DNA of 5,101 nt from an uncultured Flammeovirgaceae bacterium (lineage in GTDB: Bacteria; Bacteroidota; Bacteroidia; Cytophagales; Cyclobacteriaceae), in NCBI GenBank assembly GCA_946886805.1, contig CAMPJM010000344.1, positions 1 to 5,101 on the forward strand, read 5' to 3'. The notes under the pieces are model-generated. The model was not told the DNA's origin, ran no database searches, and saw nothing but the letters and a program-made list of their open reading frames with translations. Below are positions 1-5,101 of this stretch, piece by piece (positions within the stretch are counted from its first letter, which is position 1; each line of letters begins with the position of its first letter). Position numbers and translations under genes: made by a program.

Positions 1-510
1 AATGGAGACAACCCTCAGGTATATGCCAATGATGTTATTCTATTTGACCGGAAAAGAGGTTCAGGGGAAAGCATTTGGGATATAAAAAGTAAGATAGGAT
101 TTGTATCGCCTGAGCTGCACCAATATTTTCCTATGGAAAGCACATGTATACAAGTTATTGAATCGGGCTTTTATGATACCCAAGGCCTCTATAGAAAAAG
201 CGATCCTGAGAAAAAAGAAATAGCTCTAAAATGGATGAACGCCTTCAATCTTTTGGAATTTTCCGCCTCACTTTTTAAAGATATATCATCGGGAAATCAG
301 CGCTTATGTCTTTTAGCACGTGCTTTGATCAAAAATCCACCATTACTAATCTTAGATGAGCCATGCCAGGGATTGGATCTTGCCCAGCAAAAATATTTCA
401 GACAAATAGTAGAGGAATTGTGCAAAACCAGCAATACCACTATTATTTATGTTACCCATTATAAAGAAGAAATCCCTGAAGGTTTTCACCGTGAATTAAA
501 ACTGGCATAA
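1..510 (+). CDS. ModF-like ABC ATPase, C-terminal part (5' end outside window)
   Basis: The reading frame is open from base 1 and encodes the last 169 residues of an ATP-binding cassette protein. Visible motifs are a signature-like ISSGNQRL (283-306), Walker B LLILDEP with its catalytic Glu (343-363), a D-loop GLD, and the H-loop His in VTHY (457-459). The first residues (NGDNPQVYANDV, then RGSGE and IWDIK) match, from memory, the second nucleotide-binding domain of E. coli ModF, just after its Walker A. Walker A itself and probably a whole first ABC domain therefore lie to the left. As in ModF, the Q-loop position reads FVSPE, without the usual Gln, and the signature ends SSGN instead of SGGQ. 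No membrane segment is present, so this is a soluble ATPase. ModF is linked to molybdate transport in E. coli, but nothing in this window concerns molybdenum, so the substrate or role is unassigned. The gene ends 60 bases before the convergent lipoprotein gene. Confidence 0.85.
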   Translation, partial: NGDNPQVYANDVILFDRKRGSGESIWDIKSKIGFVSPELHQYFPMESTCIQVIESGFYDTQGLYRKSDPEKKEIALKWMNAFNLLEFSASLFKDISSGNQRLCLLARALIKNPPLLILDEPCQGLDLAQQKYFRQIVEELCKTSNTTIIYVTHYKEEIPEGFHRELKLA

Positions 511-570
511 TTGCTCATCTTTAATTTAGACAATAATCCGTTTAAAATTCCTCTACAAGTATGCTAAGCT

Positions 571-1734
571 TTAAAACTTACTGTAATATGAATTTATATT
601 GGGGATAAGTTGATCATAAATGGGCATTGCAAAGCTCACAAAAAGCTCCTGTGGAGGAGGTGGAGGAATTTCCGAATTTTGGCAAATTTGAAATTGCTCG
701 TCGGATAAAGCCCTTTCGTCGCCGTTAAAGCTACCCCAGGAAGAAAACCAAACCGATTCGGGATTGAACTTTCTGTGATGAAGCATCGCATTGCTCTGTG
801 CATCAAATACTTGCATGCTGAACAAACCCCTTGAAATAATTTCTTTTTTATAAATAGTAATTTTAGCACTTACAGTATTGTAGACATTTGCTTTGGTGCC
901 GTCTTCAAGTTTCACTGTACCCACCACTACGCTGTCTTTCGTTACGGTTTCTATAATTTTTGTAGTGTGTGTTTCACCCACTACAAAATCATCAAACTGC
1001 AACCTTAAATATTGATCTACATATGGAAGATTTTCTACGTCTGCTTCCTTTTCTGTGTAAAACCTTACAAATTGACTTCCTCTAAATTGGGTATGAAGGT
1101 ATTCTTCAATTCTATCCTGAAAATATTTTCCGCTCAAATTATACCTTGCCGGAACTGGGATCTGCTCAACAAGCACTTTTAAGGTTGCTTTAAAAAGCGC
1201 CTCTTCCATCTGATTTCGCACATCTTTATATCCGGGAACAAAATCATGTGCATTTCTAAACAACAAATAAGCCTCTCTGGCATCTTCACGGGTATTTCTT
1301 TTCATCAATACAAGTGCGGCATCATAGTTTTCCTTTGCTGCCAGTTGTTTCAACTCCTCCACTTTGGCTGTGTAAGCTTTCGGATTGGGAATAACTGACA
1401 ATGCCCCGGGTGATCTGCGGATTTCATTGCCCAAATAATTTATATCCTGATAAATCCTGAGCGCATCTGTATATTTAGAAGAGCTATTGCTCGCCAGCGA
1501 ATTTGCTGCTTTTCTTTCCAAATCCCCAATAGCACTGGGATAGCTCCTACGCAATGTTTCCTTAGATTTTTTATGATCAGGGTTTTTTCTGAGCCTGTTT
1601 ACAGATTTTAAAACAGCTTCGGCATAATTGCCATTCTCATAGGCTTTCTTTCCGGAAGAGCAGGAAAAGACTGTGATTGAAAAAAGAAAAATGATAATAC
1701 AGTAAAATATCTTCATGGGCATATTTTTGAACAT
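571..1734 (-). CDS. Lipoprotein of unknown function with TPR-like helical repeats
   Basis: This encodes 387 residues and I recognise no named family. The N-terminus is a lipoprotein signal: Lys8, a hydrophobic run at residues 9-23, then VFSC with the lipidated Cys at 25, so the mature protein should be membrane-anchored in the periplasm or outer membrane. Residues 29-60 (AYENGNYAEA and following) and about 135-185 (YDAALVLMKR, REAYLLFRNAHDFVPGYKDV) look like degenerate tetratricopeptide-type helix pairs. From about 188 the sequence becomes beta-rich with alternating hydrophobic residues (YLRLQFDDFVVGE, KITIYKKEI), suggesting a separate C-terminal beta domain. A proline run (357-361) precedes the last segment. 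The start is uncertain: Met1, Met5 and Met7 are all in frame, and Met7 (1716) would give a more typical short signal. A promoter-like box lies about 50 bases upstream. It has its own promoter, with no partner gene on its downstream side. TPR lipoproteins often scaffold envelope complexes, but that is only a family-level guess. Confidence 0.85.
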   Translation of the reverse strand: MFKNMPMKIFYCIIIFLFSITVFSCSSGKKAYENGNYAEAVLKSVNRLRKNPDHKKSKETLRRSYPSAIGDLERKAANSLASNSSSKYTDALRIYQDINYLGNEIRRSPGALSVIPNPKAYTAKVEELKQLAAKENYDAALVLMKRNTREDAREAYLLFRNAHDFVPGYKDVRNQMEEALFKATLKVLVEQIPVPARYNLSGKYFQDRIEEYLHTQFRGSQFVRFYTEKEADVENLPYVDQYLRLQFDDFVVGETHTTKIIETVTKDSVVVGTVKLEDGTKANVYNTVSAKITIYKKEIISRGLFSMQVFDAQSNAMLHHRKFNPESVWFSSWGSFNGDERALSDEQFQICQNSEIPPPPPQELFVSFAMPIYDQLIPNINSYYSKF

Positions 1735-1785
1735 TTAAAGTTAGCAGGATAAACGCCACTTTACTACTGTTCAATTAATTAGAAG

Positions 1786-1799
1786 ATTACAAATGTAAT
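1786..1799. promoter_or_regulatory. 14-bp dyad overlapping the lipoprotein promoter
   Basis: ATTACAAATGTAAT has perfect 6-base arms (ATTACA and TGTAAT) around a 2-base centre. It covers the whole TAnnTTTG box, a position where a dimeric repressor would block the polymerase. The arms are AT-rich in AT-rich DNA, so chance is a real possibility; operator function is inference. Confidence 0.25.
1790..1797 (-). promoter_or_regulatory. Probable -7 promoter box of the lipoprotein gene
   Basis: Read on the minus strand this is TACATTTG, an exact match to TAnnTTTG, the -7 element known for the primary sigma factor of Bacteroidota. It lies 55 bases upstream of the annotated start, giving a 5' leader of roughly 45-50 bases. 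No TTG is seen at the expected -33 spacing; the region there reads ATTTAATCC, so the upstream element is weak or absent. Confidence 0.45.
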
Positions 1800-1866
1800 T
1801 TTTATTTTGAAGATGGATTAAATCTGAAAGATGGGTGGGGACTTAGCACCGATCATATAGCAGCAA

Positions 1867-1890
1867 GTGGTCTGTGTGCCACGAGACCAC
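1867..1890. repeat. 24-base hairpin 1 of the intergenic cluster
   Basis: The outer arms GTGGTCT (1867-1873) and AGACCAC (1884-1890) pair perfectly over 7 bp. Inside, GTG (1874-1876) pairs with CAC (1880-1882) around a TGC triloop, leaving one bulged G at 1883 on the 3' side. There is no U-tract after it, so it is not a standard terminator. A stem with a single bulge near its tip resembles REP hairpins and IS200/IS605-type transposon ends. Confidence 0.7.
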
Positions 1891-1985
1891 GGAAAGGGAC
1901 TGCAAATTTCGAAGTGAAGCGGTGTAAATATGTGGCTTGTGAGGACACAAACCGCGGGTGGAAGAGCGGAAACGGCTGTTCAAAT
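1890..1985 (+). repeat. Degenerate direct repeat CGGAAA..GG..CTG..CAAAT
   Basis: CGGAAAGGGACTGCAAAT at 1890-1907 and CGGAAACGGCTGTTCAAAT at 1967-1985 align with one substitution and two small gaps. The first copy begins at the last base of hairpin 1; the second begins 11 bases after hairpin 2. Together with the hairpins this suggests two diverged units, each a hairpin followed by a tail. Confidence 0.4.
1932..1955. repeat. 24-base hairpin 2 of the intergenic cluster
   Basis: GTGGCTTGTG pairs with CACAAACCGC over 10 positions, closed by an AGGA tetraloop; one position is a C-A mismatch and one is a G-U pair. It has the same 24-base length and the same inner GTG/CAC pairs as the other two hairpins, but no bulge. 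Its sequence matches hairpin 1 at about 14-15 of 24 positions in either orientation, so it is a more diverged copy or only structurally alike. It begins 41 bases after hairpin 1. Confidence 0.6.
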
Positions 1986-2001
1986 AACAACTACTCTATC
2001 C

Positions 2002-2025
2002 ATGGTTGTGTGGCACACCAACCAT
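2002..2025. repeat. 24-base hairpin 3, inverted relative to hairpin 1
   Basis: On the minus strand this reads as a 7-bp outer stem (ATGGTTG with CAACCAT), one bulged A on the 3' side, an inner GTG/CAC stem and a TGC triloop: the same architecture as hairpin 1. The central nine bases GTGTGCCAC are identical in the two, and the stem differences are compensated. It starts 46 bases after hairpin 2 and lies 33 bases beyond the acetyltransferase stop codon, where it could protect or end that transcript, although no U-tract follows. Confidence 0.7.
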
Positions 2026-2058
2026 CTGCCACGGCTCACGTATATCGAAAATAGCACG

Positions 2059-2535
2059 TCATCCTTTATATCCATCAATCTGCTCCTTATGCAATCTACA
2101 ATTGATCCACTCAGGATATAGCGAGGCTCCCAATTTTTTATAGAAGTTAATGGCCGGCTCATTCCAATCTAAAACCTGCCAGCCAACGAGGGAAACACCT
2201 TCCTCTTTGGCTTTAAAAATAATTGCATCAAATAATTTCTTGCCAAACCCTTTGCCGCGGTACTGCTCAGCAACAATAAGATCTTCCAGATAAAGGAATT
2301 TCCCCTTCCAGGTTGAGTAACTATAATAATATAGGGCAAGGCCTACTATTTTTCCTGCATCTTCTGCCACAAAAAATTCAAAGACGGGCTTCTCACCAAA
2401 GCCATCTTTAATCATTCTTTCTATGGTATTTTCCACCGCATCAGGGGCCTTTTCAAAAATGGCTAACTCCTGAATCAACTCGAATGCAGCCGGAACGTCT
2501 TCAACCTTTCCTTTTCTAATTACTGTCATCTTCAT
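2059..2535 (-). CDS. GNAT family N-acetyltransferase, SSAT-like (diamine/thialysine type)
   Basis: This 158-residue cytoplasmic enzyme should transfer an acetyl group from acetyl-CoA to an amine. The whole length resembles human spermidine/spermine N1-acetyltransferase as remembered: IQELAIFEK (21-29), DGFGEKP (44-50), GLALYYYSYSTWKGKFLYLED (65-85), the acetyl-CoA loop RGKGFG (93-98), and WNEPAINFYKKLGA (124-137). Glu84 and Tyr132 align with the SSAT residues regarded as catalytic base or acid (Glu92, Tyr140). Bacterial relatives act on polyamines, thialysine or other small amines, so the true substrate cannot be read from the sequence. The gene follows the prolyl oligopeptidase on the same strand and overlaps it by 20 bases in another frame, implying co-transcription and translational coupling. 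Met3 (2529) is an alternative start that would shorten the overlap to 14 bases; neither start has a Shine-Dalgarno sequence. Confidence 0.9.
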   Translation of the reverse strand: MKMTVIRKGKVEDVPAAFELIQELAIFEKAPDAVENTIERMIKDGFGEKPVFEFFVAEDAGKIVGLALYYYSYSTWKGKFLYLEDLIVAEQYRGKGFGKKLFDAIIFKAKEEGVSLVGWQVLDWNEPAINFYKKLGASLYPEWINCRLHKEQIDGYKG

Positions 2536-4705
2536 AAGGATTTATGCCCATGTTGTACCAAGCAAATGAGAATTTATCCGCTAATTCATCAATTATCTTA
2601 GAGGTAGGTTTTCCCGCTCCATGCCCAGCCTTTGTTTCTATCCTTATCAAAACAGGGTCATCACCGGTGTGCTTTTCCTGTAGGGTAGCCGCAAATTTAA
2701 AAGAGTGTGCCGGAACAACCCTATCATCATGGTCTGCGGTGGTTACCATGGTTGCTGGATAATCTTCCTCTTCCAAATTGTGCAAGGGAGAGTATCCGTA
2801 CAAATACTCAAACATTTCTTTTGACTCCTCTGCTGTTCCATAGTCACTCGCCCATCCTGCACCCGCCGTAAATTTATGATACCGCAGCATATCAAGCACT
2901 CCCACGGCAGGAAAAGCCACTTTTGCAAGCTCTGGGCGTTGTGTCATAGTGGCACCTACCAATAAACCACCGTTTGATCCGCCGGCAATTACTAACCTTT
3001 CATTGCTTGTATACTTGTTTTCGATGAGGTATTCCGCAGCAGCTATAAAATCATCAAACACATTCTGCTTTTGCCGCTTGGTACCGGCTTTGTGCCATTT
3101 CTCACCGTATTCCCCACCTCCACGGATATTGGGTATTGCATAAACGCCACCATTTTCCAGCCAAACAATCATGGAGGTGCTAAACCCAGGTGTCAAGCTA
3201 ATATTGAATCCTCCATATGCGTAAAGGTAGGTTGGGTTATTCCCATCCAATTCCAATCCCTTTTTATGCGTAATGAACATAGGAACTTTGGTCCCGTCTT
3301 TACTTTCATAAAAAACCTGCTTTGTTTCATAGGCTTCGGGGTCAAACTCCACCTGCGGTTGACGGAATATTTCTGTAAGACCTGTCGCAATTTCATATTT
3401 GTAAACCGTGCTTGGTACGGTAAAAGAAGTAAAAGTAAAATAAATTACTTCGTCCTCATTTTTCCCATCAAATCCGTTTGCCGATCCAATTCCGGGAAGG
3501 GATATTTCTCTCTCTAAATTACCGGCCAAATCATATTGTTCGACCAGGCTTTTTGCGTCTTTCAAATAGGAGGCAAAAATCTTCCCTCCTCCGGAATTTG
3601 CTGAAAGCACCATTTCCTTTTCAGGTATAACATCTTTCCAGTTCTCATGGGCAACCGCACTAATTAAAGTACTCACTACTTTGTTATTGGGTGCATTTAA
3701 ATTAGTTTGGAGGTAAATAGTATCACCCACTGTATGAAAGACCGACTGTTCGTTTTCATAACCTTTTACAATCGGAATAATTTCACTCTCGGGTTTAGAA
3801 AGGTCTTTTATATACAATTCATTGCCACTGGTAGATTCTGCAGCAGTTATTACCAGGTACCGTTGGTCCTCGGTTACATAGCCGAAGATATACCTGCGGG
3901 GCGTTTCCTCTCCTCCAAAAATTAACTGATCTTCGCTTTGGGGAGTGCCAAGCTGATGATAGTATAATCTGTGATACTGCGTAATCCCTGACAATTCACT
4001 GCCTTCTTCTGGTTTTTCATAACTACTATAATAAAATCCTTCATTACCTCTCCAGGAGATACCACTGAATTTAACATCGATTAATTTTTCCGCTAGCTTT
4101 TCCCTGGTTGCTACATCCATCACGTAAATCTCCCGCCAGTCTGAACCGGAGATAGAAATAGAATAGGCAAACAATTTTCCGTCTTCAGAAAAGCTTGTGC
4201 TCCCCAAGGAAATTGTTCCATCTTCTGATAATTTGTTTGGGTCAAGAAAAACTTCCCCTTCTTCTTCCAAATTATCTGTAGTGTACAAAACACTTTGGTT
4301 TTGCAGACCGTCATTTTTATAATAATAGTAATGATCCCCTTCTTTAAAGGGTGCTGAAACCTTTTCATAATCCCACAATTCTTCTATGCGTGCTCTGACC
4401 TTATCCCTAAAAGGTATCTGGCTTAAATAAGCCTCTGTCACCTTGTTTTGCGCCACTACCCAGGCCTTGGTTTCTTCTGCATTGTCATCTTCGAGCCATC
4501 GATAAGGATCCTTTACAATCGTCCCAAAATACTCATCTGCTACAGTTGTGTCTTTTCTTGTTTCAGGATAATTCTCAATCACTTTTACGCTATTTTTTTC
4601 ACTTTCACTTTTTTGTTCTGTACAGGATTGGGTTGTTATTAATATAGACAAAGTCAGTAATAACACCCTGCTTTTCGCCCTGTTGAATGTTAGGTTTATT
4701 TGCAT
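2516..4705 (-). CDS. Prolyl oligopeptidase (S9A family), predicted lipoprotein
   Basis: This 729-residue serine peptidase cleaves after proline in short peptides. From about residue 45 it closely follows the F. meningosepticum prolyl endopeptidase (about 705 residues): YPETR (46-50), DPYRWLEDD (67-75), a beta-propeller at about 120-450, then the alpha/beta-hydrolase domain. The triad is complete: Ser577 in GGSNGG, Asp660 in DHDDRVVP, His695 in AGHGAGKP. Trp618 in GAGWASDYG and Arg662 match substrate-pocket residues of porcine POP (Trp595, Arg643). The N-terminus (basic Arg9, Lys11 and Arg13, hydrophobic 14-23, then TQSC) is a lipoprotein signal with Cys28 lipidated; the -3 residue Thr is imperfect. 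The acidic stretch after Cys28 (TEQKSESEK) could be a surface-export signal of Bacteroidota, which is speculative. Met1 is the only start that keeps the signal peptide. It is the first gene of a two-gene unit with the acetyltransferase. Sequence and length look intact. Confidence 0.97.
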   Translation of the reverse strand: MQINLTFNRAKSRVLLLTLSILITTQSCTEQKSESEKNSVKVIENYPETRKDTTVADEYFGTIVKDPYRWLEDDNAEETKAWVVAQNKVTEAYLSQIPFRDKVRARIEELWDYEKVSAPFKEGDHYYYYKNDGLQNQSVLYTTDNLEEEGEVFLDPNKLSEDGTISLGSTSFSEDGKLFAYSISISGSDWREIYVMDVATREKLAEKLIDVKFSGISWRGNEGFYYSSYEKPEEGSELSGITQYHRLYYHQLGTPQSEDQLIFGGEETPRRYIFGYVTEDQRYLVITAAESTSGNELYIKDLSKPESEIIPIVKGYENEQSVFHTVGDTIYLQTNLNAPNNKVVSTLISAVAHENWKDVIPEKEMVLSANSGGGKIFASYLKDAKSLVEQYDLAGNLEREISLPGIGSANGFDGKNEDEVIYFTFTSFTVPSTVYKYEIATGLTEIFRQPQVEFDPEAYETKQVFYESKDGTKVPMFITHKKGLELDGNNPTYLYAYGGFNISLTPGFSTSMIVWLENGGVYAIPNIRGGGEYGEKWHKAGTKRQKQNVFDDFIAAAEYLIENKYTSNERLVIAGGSNGGLLVGATMTQRPELAKVAFPAVGVLDMLRYHKFTAGAGWASDYGTAEESKEMFEYLYGYSPLHNLEEEDYPATMVTTADHDDRVVPAHSFKFAATLQEKHTGDDPVLIRIETKAGHGAGKPTSKIIDELADKFSFAWYNMGINPYEDDSN

Positions 4706-4810
4706 TGTATGGTTGAATATTGAATTGTTATAAATGAGTACTTTTCAGATAAAGTGTATAATGTTGACTATTTAATCCTCATTTCTGAAAGTTAAACACA
4801 ATAAATAATA

Positions 4811-4846
4811 TTTAAAACCACAACATATAAAAATATCGGTTTTAAA
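4811..4846. repeat. 9-bp inverted repeat upstream of the peptidase gene
   Basis: TTTAAAACC (4811-4819) and GGTTTTAAA (4838-4846) are perfect reverse complements separated by 18 bases. They lie about 105-140 bases upstream of the peptidase start. They could be two half-sites of a regulator or a weak hairpin; AT-richness lowers the significance. Confidence 0.35.
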
Positions 4847-4975
4847 ATGTTAATGTAAATTACTCAAGTTTCGCACATTAATTTAATGCGGTTTTGAAGG
4901 TGTATAAACCCTTCTCAGCGTTGTTAAGAGCAGGATTAGTGTCTCCATTTCGGAAAATTTTAAAAACTTCTGCCC

Positions 4976-4992
4976 TGACCCCAGCGGGGTCA
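4976..4992. repeat. Perfect GC-rich hairpin TGACCCC-AGC-GGGGTCA
   Basis: Seven perfect base pairs, five of them G-C, close a three-base loop. A run of AAAT follows on the plus strand and no U-tract follows on either strand, so it is not a standard terminator. It is the first of three stem-loops in about 105 bases. Confidence 0.7.
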
Positions 4993-4998
4993 AATGTG

Positions 4999-5029
4999 AT
5001 TAGCCACGAGTTTTAACCCGATGGTTAAT
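4999..5029. repeat. 31-base imperfect palindrome with TTTTAA loop
   Basis: ATTAGCCA (4999-5006) pairs with TGGTTAAT (5022-5029) including one G-U. After a bulged A at 5021, CG (5007-5008) pairs with CG (5019-5020), a mismatch A-C follows, and G5010 pairs with C5017. The loop is TTTTAA. It begins six bases after the preceding hairpin. Stems of the type CCACG..TTTTAA..CGTGG are, to my memory, common as dispersed palindromes in Bacteroidota genomes. Confidence 0.6.
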
Positions 5030-5054
5030 GAAAGGTGGGATGTAGCTTTGGCGG

Positions 5055-5080
5055 AATTTTTGCCTTTTGAAGCAAAAATT
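5055..5080. repeat. Perfect 9-bp stem-loop near window edge
   Basis: AATTTTTGC (5055-5063) and GCAAAAATT (5072-5080) pair perfectly around the 8-base loop CTTTTGAA. On the minus strand the 3' arm would give GCAAAAATT, not a U-run, and on the plus strand the A-run falls inside the stem, so it is unlikely to be a terminator. It is the third stem-loop of the right-edge cluster, and the element probably continues beyond the window. Confidence 0.6.
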
Positions 5081-5101
5081 GTGACAAAACGGATGCTGCG
5101 A

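Larger units (their letters stand above)
1735..2058. other. Intergenic region with lipoprotein promoter and hairpin cluster
   Basis: These 324 bases between the lipoprotein start and the acetyltransferase stop hold no convincing gene. The part next to the lipoprotein gene (1735-1830) is AT-rich and contains the probable promoter. The part at 1831-2040 is about 52% GC by hand count, compared with about 40% in sampled lines of the peptidase gene, and holds three 24-base hairpins plus a degenerate direct repeat. The change in composition and the dense palindromes suggest an inserted repetitive element. Confidence 0.7.
4706..5101. other. Noncoding region upstream of the peptidase gene, with palindromes
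   Basis: I see no convincing gene in these 396 bases. The part at 4706-4900 is very AT-rich and should contain the peptidase promoter, but no clean TAnnTTTG box is visible; the nearest, TACACTTTA on the minus strand near 4750-4758, is one base off in spacing. A 9-bp inverted repeat lies at 4811-4846 and a weaker palindrome at 4872-4890. From 4976 to the window edge the DNA carries three stem-loops in close succession, probably the edge of a repetitive element. Confidence 0.6.

Noticed and set aside
511..570. Bidirectional terminator between the two convergent genes
   Set aside because: I looked for a stem followed by a T-run on either strand and found only short AT pairings.
1867..2025. CRISPR array
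   Set aside because: The repeats are palindromic, diverged, in mixed orientation and only three in number, with no identical repeats and no cas gene.
2002..2025. Intrinsic terminator of the peptidase-acetyltransferase unit
   Set aside because: The stem is well placed, but on the minus strand it is followed by GGATAGAG and not a U-tract, so a standard terminator is not supported.
1930..2121. 63-codon plus-strand open frame through the hairpin cluster
   Set aside because: It runs antisense into the end of the acetyltransferase gene, its codons are made up of the palindromes, and the product resembles no family.
3071..3517. 148-codon plus-strand open frame inside the peptidase gene
   Set aside because: It is fully antisense to conserved peptidase sequence, and its translation shows no domain or signal.
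4748..4760. -7 promoter box for the peptidase gene (minus-strand TACACTTTA)
   Set aside because: It has three bases between TA and TTT, lacks the final G, and no TTG lies at the expected distance upstream.
5021..5101. Short plus-strand frame starting at ATG 5021 and open at the window edge
   Set aside because: The first 27 codons run through the stem-loops, resemble nothing known, and have no supporting upstream signal; the next sequence would be needed to revive it.

Overview
The window looks like chromosomal DNA of a Bacteroidota bacterium, probably Flavobacteriia. The largest gene is very close to the secreted prolyl endopeptidase of Flavobacterium (Elizabethkingia) meningosepticum as I remember it. 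Two proteins carry lipoprotein signals of the Bacteroidota type. One upstream region has a TAnnTTTG box, the -7 element of this phylum. Start codons lack clear Shine-Dalgarno sequences, and sampled coding DNA is about 40% GC.

Layout from left to right: (1) positions 1-510, plus strand, hold the C-terminal part of an ABC-type ATPase resembling the second nucleotide-binding domain of ModF; its beginning lies outside the window. (2) A 60-base gap separates two convergent genes. (3) Positions 571-1734, minus strand, encode a 387-residue lipoprotein of unknown function with helical TPR-like stretches. (4) Positions 1735-2058 are noncoding. They hold the probable promoter of the lipoprotein gene and then a GC-richer block with three 24-base hairpins. 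(5) Positions 2059-4705, minus strand, carry two genes that overlap by 20 bases: a prolyl oligopeptidase (first in transcription order, lipid-anchored) and a GNAT acetyltransferase of the spermidine/spermine (SSAT-like) type. (6) Positions 4706-5101 are noncoding. They hold the upstream region of the peptidase gene, with a 9-bp inverted repeat, and a second, different cluster of three hairpins running to the window edge.

The peptidase and acetyltransferase are almost certainly co-transcribed. The peptidase should act outside the inner membrane, clipping proline-containing peptides. The acetyltransferase is cytoplasmic and probably acts on a small amine or amino acid. No shared pathway is evident, so the pairing may reflect only compact gene packing. 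The lipoprotein gene has its own probable promoter and is separated from the pair by the hairpin cluster.

The least ordinary feature is that cluster. Two of its three hairpins, compared in opposite orientation, differ at seven positions, and six of these form three compensating base-pair changes. This points to conserved fold and suggests a REP-like palindromic element. The genes themselves belong to ordinary families, and I see no evidence of a new multi-gene system.
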